A stretch of DNA of 64,000 nucleotides from Oikopleura dioica (GCA_907165135.1 OU015566.1:8974157-9038156), one strand, 5' to 3'; shown: positions 1-11,512, counted from the first letter of the stretch. Notes: generated from the letters alone by a model not told the origin. Numbers and translations: made by a program.

Positions 1-307
1 GAAATTGACCGGGATTTATTGTCCCTCTATAACTCTCTGTTGAAATGCCGTAGATTTTCATTGAATAGCGAATTTATTCAAACAGCTGATAAGTCCTGCT
101 TACTTTTGTTGACCTGTTTATGTTGTCTCCTGCTATATATTTATAGAATTGCGAGATAATTTTGACGCTGTTTGTTCAAAATTATTTCCTTGTTTTGAAA
201 AATATTTGGTAGTGTATTAAATATAAAAATAAAAACAAAGATTGATGTGAAAACATACGAAAATAAAAAATCATTGAAAACTGTACAGGAAAAATAATCT
301 AGCAAAT
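1..307. other. AT-rich flank, no gene seen
   Basis: AT-rich sequence downstream of the IFT80 stop codon. It probably holds the IFT80 3' untranslated region. I see no reading frame, RNA fold or repeat that I can support here. Confidence 0.5.
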
Positions 308-3063
308 TCAAGCAGTCATTGGATATTTGGCCTTGATGTCTTCCCAGGAGACGTCGATCTTTTGATTCATCTCGCGGAATTTTTCAATGTCTTCTTCCTT
401 CTCATTTGATTTCAGGTAGTGCGAACGAAAGTAAAGTACAGTGTCAATGTGACTGCCTTTTTTGATGGCCAGATCCAGTGCTTCCTTCCATGCGCATTTA
501 GCAAATAACAGCTAAACATTGTTGAATGAATGACGATAGAAACTAACTTACCGGAAGAGTATCTGTAAGCTCACTTCTTTTGGCAAGTACGTCCATTGTC
601 TCTGGTTCATTTCCAAGCGCTTTGAGTTCAATAACTTGAAGAGTCTTGTCACTCTGAAATAATTCATCAATTGAATGTCTATCCGAACGATACTTACAGT
701 TTCATTAGCTCTGTTAATTTGTCTAACTCTATCCACTTTTCCAAGCGCTTTGTAGCACTCGGCCAGCACTTCAGTTTGGTTATGCTCCAAAGCAAAACCA
801 CTCAATGTCTAAGAGAAAACTTATCAATTGTCATGCCGGGCAAAGATTTAGTACCATCCATAAAGACTTATCAGCAGCAAAGCGGCAAATAGAAAGTCCT
901 TCGCTCAGCTTTCGATCTTTAACGGCTTTGATCAAAAGTGTTGCTAGTGGATTCAAGCTGCCACGGATAACGCTTCCGTCGTGATTTCTCAAACTGACTG
1001 TACCTTCGTTAAATGCTAAAGAAAAGTGAAAAAGTTGGTACAATTCAAGTGGTTACCAAAAAGTCTTGGATTCCTTCCCAAATTAGTCGCCTCAATAGAA
1101 ACAGTTGACTGCGCAACAAGTGCATTATCGACGAACGCAATGGCCGGATTGATGAGAGCCTCGACCTGCGAGCCTTTGAGAAAAGAAAGGACGGGAAGTG
1201 TCGAAGATGTCATAATCGCCGTGACATTGGACATAATCCGATGTGGGACGAGTTTTGGCGTGCCAAGCTTCATTATGTACAAGTCTTTTTGCTCGTCTAC
1301 GAAGGAGAGTAGCTGCTGATCTGCTTGAAGCTCCACGTGGCGAATATTATCCTAGAAAGAATGCTAGCTCAAGATAAATATTCAATTGAATACTTTATGA
1401 GTAAGGAGTGGACTTGATTCCAGCGATTTAACCGATCCGTTGATGGCCTTTCCAGTCATGTTCTCAAATCCAATCAAGTTTCTTGCATCTCTAGGGTCCA
1501 CAATGACACAAAATCGACTGTTCAACGCCACTTGTGCAAGATTCATCGCTGTCAGACTAAAGTTGAACCGGTTCTCTGACTTAAAATACCGTCGACACTT
1601 GAGTATAATTTTAGGCAGGTACCTGTATTCTGCCTTCATAAGTTAGAATGATGATCGCTGTGGTACTGACGACAGCAAAGAGCTGGTCTGTTTGCTTTAT
1701 GAGATTAGGCGTATGCTCTTTGAGTTCAACAAGCTGAGGCGTATTAAGTCGACCCTTGACGAATATTTGGAGCTGTTCTGTCGTCCCGATTACGATATTT
1801 TTATATCCGGTCGATATTGAGGTTATTCTTTAATAACTTTGAAAGAACTTAACAGAAAACAAGCAAACCTTTCAGTTGTTTCAATCATATCTGTCGTTGC
1901 CGAGTCGATTTCCGTCACTTTGATCGCCTTCGAATTCATCTGCTCAAGCTGATGCGTGTCATCTTCAACCTTTACTCCGGCAATATCGAGCCTCAATAAT
2001 TTCCCCGATCCGGTACCAGTCGCTGCGATGAGATTATCTTGGCTCCAGCAAAAACGGAAAGGCGATCCAAGATTCGTTTGTTGAACGGAAGAGATCGATT
2101 TGCCAGAAGGATCGCAGAATTTCACGATGCCAAAGGTTCCAACAAGTAGACTGTCGGCATTTGGAGAAAAGGAGATTGAAGTGATTGGGAATTGATGATC
2201 TGCTGATTGAAACAATAGACGTCCAAATAGATCCCAGATTTTATATTTTCCATCTTCACCTCCCGAAGCAATTGTATCGCCTGATCCCCACGTGACGCAG
2301 CTCACAACGGGTTCATGAGCGGTCCAGACTTCCCCAGTTTGTTTCATATTTCCAGTCAGCGTTTTGATCTCTATCTTACTCTGGCAAGCGTAAACGACTT
2401 TAGAACCATCAGGGGACCAGTCAAGCGCGTAAACAGCGTGACCGAGGTTGGTCAAGGTTGAACGTAGTAGACCTGATTTGGACCACACTTTGACGACGCC
2501 ATCTTCGCCACAGGAAGCGAGCTCAGAGCCGCTGGGAGATGCAACAACTTGGATTGCGGCGCCTTCGTGTGCTGGCCATTTTTCTCAAGTTTGAGGTGAT
2601 AACTAAAATTATAAGTGTAAGTTCTGTTTTGAGAAACAACAGATAAATGATTGCATGCAATTGGTAAGTGGATGATAAATGGCAACCTTTGTACCTAACG
2701 TCGATTTTATCATGTGATTCGTCCCTTTTAGAAAAAGATATGTTATTTGTTATGAATCAAGTTGATAATCAACAATAAAATATTGAATGTTGTTCCTTAC
2801 TTATTATAATTAATCATCGTTATACTCCCATCGGAGCAAGCGACGCAGACTTGACAGCCTTTTCTATTCAAACTTGGCATTATCGTCAAATCGACAGGAT
2901 ATGCATCTGGTCCAAGATCGAATTCAGCGACATTTTCTTTTTTATTTATTGTTATTACTGTCAACTTGTGGTTATCTGACGCGCTAAAGATGACTTCGCC
3001 AGGGCCAAAGCCGAGAGCGGAGCATATACTGTCGTGGATTTTGTATTCATGCGATGTGATCAT
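308..3063 (-). CDS. IFT80: Intraflagellar transport protein 80 (IFT-B subunit)
   Basis: IFT80 is a WD-repeat subunit of the IFT-B complex that moves cargo along cilia. The N-terminal half reads as WD blades: a first blade after MITSHEYKIHD, then blades ending in KIWDLFGR and similar motifs around 1.8-2.5 kb. The second half matches the IFT80 C-terminal region: a segment around 0.85-1.0 kb containing EGTVSLRNHDGSV and ICRFAADKSLW, then YKALGKVDRVRQINRANE, and a tail ending IDVSWEDIKAKYPMTA at 308. Exons are short and joined by introns of about 45-60 bp. The start at 3063 was chosen because ATG follows TTTTAG by one base, a trans-splice-like acceptor, and its position agrees with vertebrate IFT80. 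The CUB gene at 3258 is divergent, so the two share a promoter region of under 200 bp. Family assignment is secure; individual exon edges were not all checked. Confidence 0.9.
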
Positions 3064-3257
3064 TCTAAAACATGGAATTACAGTCAAAATACATCCGGAC
3101 ATTCCAGGGTACTACGAACTAGACAACTTTGGCCTTGAGTTCCAAGAGTCTCCGCCCAATAAGGTAAAAGCATGTACAAGAACGTCACTGCCCGCGGCGA
3201 TTCTAGAGGTACCCAACTAGTAGCAACGCAAGCTCTCAGCAGGGTATCGGGTTGAAA

Positions 3258-4441
3258 ATGAAGTTTCAAATTTTAATCCACATTTATATAAACATACAAA
3301 TAACACTCGGAGGCCTTATTAAGTCGGGCCCGAAGACGGTAGAGATTAAAAGTGAGAAGACGGGAGAGGTGATAAAAGTACCGAAGAAGGAGGGTATTCA
3401 GCCGCCGACACTACTATCTTGTGATAACTCTGGAAAAGCAACTGGAGTAGCTACCTCTGAGATTCAGGTTTATATTTCTTTTAATTAAAAATCTGTCTAA
3501 ATATTTATCGTTTCAGACATTTTTACGGAGTTTTTAGTATATCGGTACTTTTAACTGGCCAAAGCCGCTCAACAATCCCTTCCGCTGCAACTACAAGCTA
3601 GATATAAGGTACCCAATTTATTTTTCCTCAGAAGATCTAATTTTCTTTTAGCGCACATGAACCAGGCTCATTCCTCAAACTCTCCTTCATCGATTTCAAG
3701 ACAGACTGTTCAGAACGCAGCCGCATGAAAGTCTTTGAATCAGGAGTAGAGCGGATATTCCGAATCTGCGGGAAAATGCCAATTGAAGATTATGTCGCGA
3801 AAACTGGCAGTGCTGAGATTCATTTGGACATTGGCCAGGTAAATAATCACAGCTCTAGAGATTCTACTGATTATTTTGGACTCCCTTTTCATATGCAAAT
3901 TTAGCGATAAACATTTATTTTTAGGACGCACAAGTTCTCATAAGTTTCCAGCTTATCCCAGGTCTTCCGCCTAAGCCGATCCCGGTTGCTTTACAGACAA
4001 CACGAGAACCACCAGCTCTAATCAAGAACTTGCTTCAAAATTATTATGCCCCAACTCAATCTACCGTTCCCGAGCCAAGAACAAAATACCACCCAGCTCC
4101 TCCTGTAATCATAAAATCAGTGCGCGATGAGAGTTATCAGCCTGACACTACCATCGTCGGAAAAAGAAAACTCTTGCTCACAATGATTTTTTGTGCCCTT
4201 GGAGTTATCTCCCTCTGCGGGGCAATTTATCTCGTGAGAAAGTATACCATGGAGGTACTGAAAATGAATGTCCCGAAATTTGTTTTCAACTAATTTTAAG
4301 GCCGAGGCAGAGGATAACTCCACCGCAAATTTACAAGAGCTTCATCAAAACATGGCATACCAAGCTGAAATGCGTCGCCTAGAAGATACGAGGTTAAAAT
4401 ACGAGGGTCAAGTTTCGACGAAACTCCAGGCGCGTTACTAA
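3258..4441 (+). CDS. Single-pass membrane protein with one CUB domain
   Basis: Five exons were traced: 3258-3467, 3538-3608, 3652-3838, 3925-4254 and 4301-4441, all in phase. Residues 1-20 form a signal peptide (MKFQILIHIYINIQITLGG). A CUB-like domain follows, with CNYKLDISAHEPGSFLKLSF, a Cys pair, and a segment ending RICGKMP. A Pro-rich stretch comes next, then a transmembrane helix containing LLLTMIFCALGVISLCGAIYL, and a short charged cytoplasmic tail that looks helical. CUB domains are extracellular binding modules; no enzyme domain is present. The second acceptor is TTTTTAG at 3537: the nearer TTTCAG at 3516 would lead straight into a stop. I do not recognise a vertebrate orthologue. An extracellular binding or adhesion role is inferred from architecture only. 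Confidence 0.75.
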
Positions 4442-4579
4442 TATTGCGCGTTTTCATATAAATATCGCTGTAAATAAACGAAAGAGAAAAATCAAATAGA
4501 AGATGTTACTAGGGAATTATTTATTCGAATAAATATGGTATCAGTAAGACACACAGGAGCAGGAGAGAGTGACAAGAGC

Positions 4580-4811
4580 TTACTTCCAGGACATGGAGAT
4601 CATTCTCAAAGTCATAGCGCCACAGATCCAGATACCGTTCTGGAGGTACTGAACAGAGGTTCGACCCCACTGCTGGGTTCCGAAGCCGTTTCGGCCATGC
4701 TAAAATGTTAATTATAAAATTACTGATTCTTTGTGTTTATCTTACGGGTGGGCCGAGGTACATCATGTTGATAGTCAGCGCAGTGCCGATAGTCTTGAGA
4801 GAGAAAACCAT
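4580..4811 (-). CDS. 61-aa small membrane-type protein, downstream of POLE4
   Basis: Two exons (4811-4746 and 4699-4580) join in phase to give a 61-residue protein. It begins MVFSLKTIGTALTINMMYLG, continues with a GRNGFGTQQWGRTSVQYLQN segment and ends in a second apolar stretch (GIWICGAMTLRMISMSWK). The start ATG lies 9 bases after TTTTTAG with no upstream exon, 105 bp below the POLE4 stop, which fits an operon partner made translatable by trans-splicing. The size and two weakly hydrophobic stretches suggest a small mitochondrial or ER membrane protein, but I cannot name the family. It is too short for automatic ORF calling because of its intron. Confidence 0.6.
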
Positions 4812-4915
4812 TCCGAGTATCTAAAAAGCCACTCTTGAAATAGAGAAATGGACAAAATAACATGATATTGTGCTGGAGGCAGTTAGTGAGGATACGGAAT
4901 TTGTGAGAAAATAAA

Positions 4916-5636
4916 TTAAAGACATCCGGTCTTGGAATCAAAACAGCCATCGAGGAACGCGTATTCTTCTTCAGTTTGAAAGACAAATTTGACGTCATCT
5001 TTCTAAAACATAATCCTAGCCAACATATTTCAATGTTGAGGTTCTACCTTGACAGTTTTTCGCCGCCCAGTTTCCGCTATTTGATAGGATCGACGTGCAA
5101 GATTTTCAATGAACTGTTCTCCGGCCTAAAAACGCATTAAAAACTGCCATAAACGGTCAAAATGTTACCAGAATAAGAGCAATAGCAGCATCAGCACTTT
5201 GACCTTTCCACTCAGGATCGAAGTTTTTGAGCATCGTTTTAATTCGCGAAAGTGGTAGCCGAGTAAGTCCCTGTCTAGCTGCTCGTTTCGCTGGAGGCTC
5301 GCCTGTATCTTCGGCGTCATCCTTTTCGACTTCCTCTGGCGTGTTTTGCTCGTCTTCATCGTCTTCTTCGTCTTTTTCTGGATTCGCTTGCTCGCTTGAC
5401 TTTACGCGCATAAGCTCAAGAGCCGATGTTGCTCCATTTGTTGGCGAAAATAAGTCTCTTCCGTCTGTTTGCTCCTCTGTACCTTCATCTTCCTGTTGAT
5501 GGTCTTTTCCAGCCCCAGGAGCACCCCAGATATCTGCAAGAACTGCTGCTTCACCTTCGTCTGGTGGAGTATCATTTTCCTCGATCTCTTCATTGTCAGG
5601 AATTGGGTCATAATCTGAGTTGTCCGACTCACTCAT
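4916..5636 (-). CDS. POLE4: DNA polymerase epsilon subunit 4 (histone fold)
   Basis: POLE4 is the small histone-fold subunit of DNA polymerase epsilon and pairs with POLE3. Three exons (5636-5169, 5125-5048, 5002-4916) give 210 residues. The first 120 are an acidic Glu/Asp-rich extension. The histone fold begins at RLPLSRIKTMLK, continues with AGEQFIENLARRSYQIAETG and RRKTVKKDDVKFVF, and ends EEEYAFLDGCFDSKTG. The RKT..KDD..F and EYAFL patterns are those of POLE4. The human protein is about 117 residues, so the acidic N-terminal extension is unusual. It could instead be a related NF-YC-like subunit, but POLE4 fits best. It appears to be the first gene of a two-gene operon with the 61-aa protein. 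Confidence 0.85.
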
Positions 5637-5779
5637 ATTCAACGTTTATCTTTAAAAAATATTTGAAGAGAGGGTATCATTTTAGTTTATTTCGAATAAT
5701 CAGAAGAAAAGCGACAGAAATGGAAAGATTCGTAAGTGAAGAGGAACTGCATGAACATTTATCATATATGAATTTTTAT

Positions 5780-8777
5780 CTATACAGAAATAACATTTTT
5801 GAGACCCCAAGTCATCACAACTGGTCCAAGATCAGCCAAGTAAGACGCTATAAGTTAAATTAATAAGTGACACATAAAATTCTATCTTACCAGAGCCTTT
5901 TTCAGGCGATATGAAGCCCATACATGTATCGACAGTATTCGGCAATTGAAGGAAAGTAACTCCAGTTTGACCCGACTTTTTTGACAGTATGAGCGAGTTT
6001 ACCCAAGAAACATAATCGTCATCCATCAACTCGAGCTGATTATATTCAACAGTGACTAGTACTAAGACTGCATTTATTCGCAGTTCCATGAAATAAGTCT
6101 TGAAAGATTTCTGGGCAGCTGTGACATCGGTTCCAGGAGCAACAGGGATGAAGATCCTTAGTTTAGCCGTGGGCTTCCAAGAGTGAGAGCGTGAAAGCAG
6201 GCAGCCAAGTTGCAGCAAAAACTGAGCATTGGCATCGGCTTTGATGCTGTCTACTGTGCCGATCATAAATCCAGGGCTCGTTAAAGATGTTGGCCAGATA
6301 TCGATAAAGTTGTCATTCTTGCCTTCAAGAAGATTGCGATTAAATGAAGTCACATTTTTCATAAGCACAACATTTCTGTCAAGACGAATCGCATCTGTGA
6401 TTATATCCTTCGTGCTTTCAGTTGGAGAGTCAATGTTCATAACTAGCGTGTTTGCCTTCATCCCGCCCAGGCCGGATAGTCGCAGAAGCTGTTCGGCACC
6501 CAGTCGTAGGTCTGGGCAAGTTGTATGCTCGACAAACGCCTTGACTTGATTCTTTTGACGAAATCGTACCAGGCGTTGAGCTTCCTCTTCGAGCTTTCCA
6601 TGTCCTCCTCGTCTATACTTCCGAGATTCACGTGACCTAGCACAAGGAGACCTGATTTCTTCAAGTCATTCACAAAGAGAAGGCCTTCGACTGAAGCGGT
6701 TATGTCTCTGACGAGATAGAGTATGCCAGGGCGCCAGGAGTCAATTGATGAATCTTGGACATTCATTTTCAGCGCGTATTTACGAACTTGATGAAAAATA
6801 AGAGCCTGGGATATCGAGCCCCAAGCGACTTGAGGAGCGGTGTAATGGCTAATTGCACTCAAAATGATCATGATAGCCATCGCTGCCAACGCCCAGATGT
6901 AGTTGACGAGGAACATAACGGCCATAGTCGAAATAACGCCGAGGAGAGCGGTATGCCAGGAAAAGTACTTGAATGTTGGGCGAAAGTTGGGTGCTGAAGC
7001 CCAGTCCAATCCGAGGCAAGCTAAATCACAAGCAGTATACGCAAGAAGGAAGAAAATAGTAACGAGGGGAGCAATTGCGTTAAGCTTTCCGATGAGAAGG
7101 ACGACTTGGATGAGGAACCATGTCATAACAACTGCTACGTATGGATTCCCTTTGCTGTTGGTCATTTTCACAAGGCGAAGAGCCGGTCCGAACATGCCAT
7201 CTTTGGCCATTGCATGAAGAACGCGTGAAGCGCCGATCAGTGATGACAGGGCAGCGGAAAAGGAAGAAAAGAAAATGCCGATAAAGACGATCGGTGGCCA
7301 GAAGTTAATGGCTTGAAGAAAAGTGTAGTTATTGTTGAGCAACGCTTTCGGGCAAGTAGCGGCGATGAACATCATCAGGAGAATGTAGGTAAAACATACG
7401 ATGGAGCAGGCGGCAATGGTGCCGACAGGAATCGATTTGGAGGGATTTTTCAGCTCTCCTGAAACATTTGATTAGAAAAGAGGAAGAGCGTGGGAATGAC
7501 TCAGGTCGACCTTTGAACCTTCATTTTAAACCTGACATGTTAGCACCGGCCATGATACCAGTGCAGCCGTTGAATAAAATCGCAAAAACATCAATAAAAC
7601 CCATTATAGAGCCGTTAGGGATCGTGTAGTCATACGTGTAGTTTGCTGTAGTAGTAATTATTACCTTGAGCTGTTCGTTCAAGAATGTGGGTGATGGCAG
7701 TGAGGCAGGTATGCTTGTAGCAGAAAAGAAGCGCGAAGATTTCGGAAAATGAGTAGAGACCCTTTTTCAGGAAGTTAGGGAGCAGGTTGAGAGATCGGAA
7801 GTCCACATCTCAGAACAAGAAAGATCAGTAAATTTTCTGATCAAAAAGGCTGCTCTAACTCTTTCCTTGTCATGATGTTTATAATCAATTGTGTAATTTG
7901 CTATAAAAATTGGATGATAAATCAAGATATGGAAGATGTTTCAAAGAAATCGAAGAACTTACAGTACAAGTTAGCATGGAACGTTTGCGAGCTGAAGCCA
8001 GTATAAAGCTCCGTTCTATTTGGCCAGTCAGGATTGACAACAGGAACTTGCATCTCCTTTTCTACGAAGAACGAGACGATAACGCAAATGATTGCGCTTC
8101 CAACGACGATGAAGATGCCAAATACGGCTTTTGCATAAATGTCGGCTCCCACAAGGCAAATGACAGCAACAAGAAAGAGCAAGGCAGTTCCGTAGCCATA
8201 TTCGATCCATTGGCTAGTTGGAATTCCAGTACTGTTGATGCTTGGAAGGAGTTGGCCACCCGGGCCGAAATCGTCAATGATCGTTTCGCACATACCGAAA
8301 ATGTACATGGCTGAATAAAAATAAGGAGAAGTGGAACACTCAGTAAGAAACCTACCAACAGCGGCAGCATTAGCCAGATAAAACATCAGACCAATTGATG
8401 CGCCCATTTCCGGTCCAAGAGCTCTACTGATCATAAAATAAGCGCCTCCTGCTTCTACAGCTCCATTTGTTGAAATGGCACAAACAGACGTCACCGTCAA
8501 CGCAATGATTATAAATGCTACAAACAGTAGACTGGAAAACTTGATTTTCTATTAAAAAAATACCAATTACGAGCATAATCAATGCTTGAATGAGTCCTGC
8601 TTGGCCAATAATGAAGCCCATTCGCAGAAAGAGCACGACGGAAAACATGGACAAGCAGCATGGCACGATGACGCCGAAGAAGGTGTTTAGTGTTCTCTGC
8701 GTTGAAGGAGCCTCTCCGAGGGCTCCGTTTCCATTTACATCATGGTCGATAAGAAGCTCTGTATCCGAGTCCGACAT
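5780..8777 (-). CDS. SLC12A9: Cation-chloride cotransporter family member SLC12A9
   Basis: A polytopic SLC12-family membrane protein of the SLC12A9 branch. Six exons were traced: 8777-8564, 8517-8356, 8310-7963, 7645-7532, 7458-5891 and 5847-5780. Diagnostic segments are [75 protein letters not shown] and [17 protein letters not shown], plus the soluble tail with [15 protein letters not shown] and the C-terminal [11 protein letters not shown]. Corrected length is 824 residues. The frame breaks once: in the T-run 6553-6556 one base must be added to pass from AWYDFVK to [10 protein letters not shown], which is continuous in relatives. The intron 7646-7962 holds a partial duplicate of the following exon. 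ATG at 8777 fits the family N-terminus. Confidence 0.92.
7880..7900 (-). other. Decayed or alternative copy of an SLC12A9 exon start
   Basis: In the long SLC12A9 intron, an acceptor followed by a sequence encoding NYTIDY closely resembles the true exon starting at 7645, which encodes NYTYDY. Both follow an AG acceptor in the same phase. Downstream the intron copy diverges and meets stops, although a stretch near 7.70-7.74 kb reads EIFALLF against DVFAILF of the real exon. This looks like an exon duplication that decayed, or a weak alternative exon. Confidence 0.4.
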
Positions 8778-9183
8778 TATCGGTCCGATCGATTTGTCTG
8801 AAAAGAAAATGCGCGCGTTATTATCTTTACTCGTTCAAATTCGCCGCGTCCGAGGAAATATTTATCTTCGCACATTTGAAAACTAAATAACGTTAGATGC
8901 AGAACCGCCTTTGACCTGTTTCCTAAAGGTGTTCACCAAGAGCGAACTTCTTGGGCGGAGAAGAAATGTGCAGAATAAAAACAGACCGATATAAATCATG
9001 AAGTTCAAAGAGTGATAACAATCAACCCTGGCTCGCGTTCGAAACGTATCGCGGCCAGCTGTATTACCGCGAACTAAAAGGAAATGGATACCAGCTGTAT
9101 TCTCTAGCGCCGCCAGTTCTAGCCCCTATTTAATGATATCTAGCTCGACAATAAAACAGAAAATACTGAATCAGACAAACAAA
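8778..9183. promoter_or_regulatory. Divergent intergenic region SLC12A9 / coiled-coil gene
   Basis: About 400 bp between two divergent genes. It contains a TATTTAA-like element near 9126, about 58 bases upstream of the plus-strand start. No reading frame of interest was seen. The promoter assignment is inferred from position. Confidence 0.35.
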
Positions 9184-9648
9184 ATGGGAGGCTGCGTTTC
9201 TACAAAAAAGCATGAAATCGCCGGAACTCTCCGAAGAAGCGAAAACATCCAGCAAAAGATCACAGAAGCTACGATCGAGCTGAACATGGCGGAAAGTCAA
9301 CTTCAGAAGAACTCATCCAAAGTCCTCATCCTTCACAACGAGCTGAAGGTTGCAAGAGAAGAGAGTCGAAAGCTCAAAAGTGCCGTTTTTCAAATGCGAG
9401 AGCAATATTCCAACACGACTTTGGATTTGAAAAGAAAACTGATGTTCGAGCAAGAGAACGCACGATACTACAAGGGGCAGTATCTCCTCGCGATGAGCAA
9501 GCTCGCCGATAGACAGCAGCTCAACCAGGAGCTGATGCAAAAAATAACGAAGGTTCACGATTCTATGCCCAGAAAACAACGCGCTCGTCGCGAACAACCC
9601 CACTACTCTGACCACGCATCTACAATTTCATCCGCTTCTTTTTGCTAA
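9184..9648 (+). CDS. 154-aa putatively myristoylated coiled-coil protein, intronless
   Basis: A single uninterrupted reading frame of 154 residues starts MGGCVSTKK, a canonical N-myristoylation signal (Gly2, Ser6) with Cys4 suited to palmitoylation. Membrane anchoring is therefore inferred. Residues 12-125 are a long charged helix with heptad spacing, containing IQQKITEATIELNMAESQLQ and LHNELKVAREESRKLKSAVF, hence probably a coiled coil. The tail is basic, then Ser-rich. An upstream in-frame ATG near 9133 would hide the myristoylation signal, so 9184 was preferred. AATAAA overlaps 9660, just after the stop. In a window where almost every gene has introns, an intronless gene with a TATA-like element stands out. 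I do not recognise the family. Confidence 0.7.
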   Translation: MGGCVSTKKHEIAGTLRRSENIQQKITEATIELNMAESQLQKNSSKVLILHNELKVAREESRKLKSAVFQMREQYSNTTLDLKRKLMFEQENARYYKGQYLLAMSKLADRQQLNQELMQKITKVHDSMPRKQRARREQPHYSDHASTISSASFC

Positions 9649-9738
9649 AATATAAAGAAAAAATAAACTGAAAAAGAAAAGTCCTCTGATCATCGTTTTT
9701 TATTGAATGGCAGTTGTATTCCTCAATTTTCTAATCTG

Positions 9739-10276
9739 TTAGTCAACAAAGTCCACATCGGGCCCAGCAGCAGCAACTTGAGAGGCGAGATCAGCAGACC
9801 CCTTTAGTCTCTCTCGAATGAGTTCAGCAATCGCGCGCTCTGTTTTCTTATTAAGCCTGTCGAGGCGCGGCTGGATTGCACGCTTTAGATCCCAGTCTGG
9901 TTTCTTTGGAGCAAGTTGAATCAAGTCAAGCTCGTTTGTGTCTTCGCCAGGAACTGAGAGAGATAAAGTACGGTTGGCCTAGGAAAGTTGGTATACCTGG
10001 AGCGCTTGCTTCATTTTCGAGCTCTTCAACATGCTCATCAACGTGCTCAACGTCGGCGGGCTCGATCTCGTCTCTGGATATGTTCTCGTCAAGCGGCTTG
10101 TAGTTTCGGAGCTTCAGTGCGGGTTCTTCAGTTGAGTTTTCATTGCCGCCTTTTCTCTGATTTGAATCGTGTTAGAGAAAAAATATGCCCGGAAAACTTA
10201 CCTTGGCTCTCATCGCCATCAGCTTTTCTCTGCGGCTTTTTGCGGCATCTTGAAGTTCTCCGATATCGGCAGGCAT
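9739..10276 (-). CDS. CCDC12: Coiled-coil domain protein 12 (spliceosome-associated)
   Basis: CCDC12 is a small spliceosome-associated (cwf18 family) protein. Three exons (10276-10202, 10156-9997, 9953-9739) total 450 bases, giving 149 residues. The N-terminus MPADIGELQDAAKSRREKL leads to KLRNYKPLDE. The C-terminal block APKKPDWDLKR, then RLDRLNKKTERAIAELIRER, is the family signature. ATG lies one base after TATAATTATAG and only 39 bp below the MTFMT stop, which is a clear operon-type trans-splice junction. Third gene of the AMFR-MTFMT-CCDC12 unit. Length and domain order match relatives. Confidence 0.9.
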
Positions 10277-10314
10277 TCTATAATTATAAAAGTTCAGAAA
10301 GCATCCCAAAGAAA

Positions 10315-11235
10315 CTATTTCGACTTCATATAAATCTGCTTCAGACCCATACAGCTTTCATAACTGTGCGCATTCAGTGTCCATTTGAATTTTTGAAAGG
10401 AAAAGGCAGTGTCGTTTTTACACCTTACGACCATACGTTTGTTATTCTTGCTTTTGTTCCATACATAGGGTTCTTTCGGTATCGCAGACTCCTCTCTTAG
10501 ACCTAAACTGGCTTAAAACCATGATCAATTAACAATGCTACCTATTGGATGAAGTTCTTTCCCGCAAAATTTCATCTTACAAGGAAAATGGTACGCCCGA
10601 GATTGCCGCAAAATCTCAGATGCAGTTTGATCTTTTGGGCTGATCATAAGATCTGCCGGGGTCATTTTCCTAGTCATGGAAGGCTTTCCTTCTTGATCAT
10701 TCAATTCCAATTTGGGCAACTCATCAAGAATGCTAGTAAGAAGCTCGGCGCCTATTTTTCCGGCCTCCATGCCAAGCGTCAATAAATTATAGCCTTCTGT
10801 GTCTACATCCTCGGACCGGGCCAATATCTGACCAGCGTCGAATTTAGGAGCAACTGTTTGAATGCAAACTCGTGTTTTCCGCTCTTCCGACAAGATTGCT
10901 GCTGTTAAAGGAGCAGCGCCTCGATGTAGGGGCAGGTCAGAGGGATGTACGTTCCAGCAGTATTTAAAATTCTTTAAATACTCCCCAGGAATAAGCGAAC
11001 CAAAAGAGGCGACGATGAGTATGTCTGCTTGATTTTGAGGACTGTATGTTTCTAACGGGATATTCAAATTATTACACACTTGCGGGAATACTTTTGTAGG
11101 GTTAAAATATCGATCAGCAGGCTATTTGTCGAGAAAAGTCGTTTTAAACCCATAACCTGCACTTCCGAAAATATACTTCTCATATGCGGGGAAGGTCTGA
11201 CCGTTGACAAGTGGTGCTTTGTTCAGATTAAACAT
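10315..11235 (-). CDS. MTFMT: Mitochondrial methionyl-tRNA formyltransferase (N-terminus uncertain)
   Basis: MTFMT adds a formyl group to initiator Met-tRNA in mitochondria. The well-supported part runs from about 11121 to 10315. It contains ADILIVASFGSLIPGEYLKN, then NVHPSDLPLHRGAAPL (the catalytic Asn-x-His and the SxLPxxRG-type motif) and TVAPKFDAGQIL. After an intron at 10548-10511 (approximate) comes a C-terminal domain ending GLKQIYMKSK. Upstream, the same frame continues through FGSAGYGFKTTFLDK, but is interrupted by TAG at 11122-11124. So the first exon is unsettled: there may be an unrecognised intron, a sequence error, or a start elsewhere. It lies between AMFR and CCDC12 in one operon. 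Confidence 0.8.
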
Positions 11236-11512
11236 CGCGCTTTTTGAATAGGATCGAATGATCGGATAGTTTATTTGAAGACCAACACACCAGAAGAGAA
11301 GTTTTGTATGAATTATGTACAGCGTTTTCTGACTTTTTGACAATGAAGTTTTAAAGAGTTACTAATAGTAACTGACTAATTTTTCTAGTGCAATGGAGAT
11401 ACACAAAGGTACAAGGTAGAGAACATGTGGAACATTTTAAGGGGACAAACTTTGAATAGGAATACTTTGAACAGAAACATTAAGTGATTGAAGATATAAA
11501 TATAACTGGGGA

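Noticed and set aside
4640-4680. tRNA T-loop-like GGTTCGACCCC
   Set aside because: It lies inside the coding exon of the 61-aa gene, and no acceptor stem or anticodon arm can be folded around it.
5227-5499. Ser-rich plus-strand frame opposite POLE4
   Set aside because: It is the antisense of the acidic POLE4 N-terminus; Asp/Glu codons read backwards as Ser/Phe. No start context or splicing support.
5426-5863. 145-codon plus-strand frame between POLE4 and SLC12A9
   Set aside because: It overlaps POLE4 coding sequence in antisense and the last SLC12A9 exon; no signal of its own.
6541-6560. Programmed -1 frameshift in SLC12A9
   Set aside because: No canonical slippery heptamer or downstream pseudoknot is apparent, and the same one-base loss in A/T runs occurs in three other genes; consensus error is simpler.
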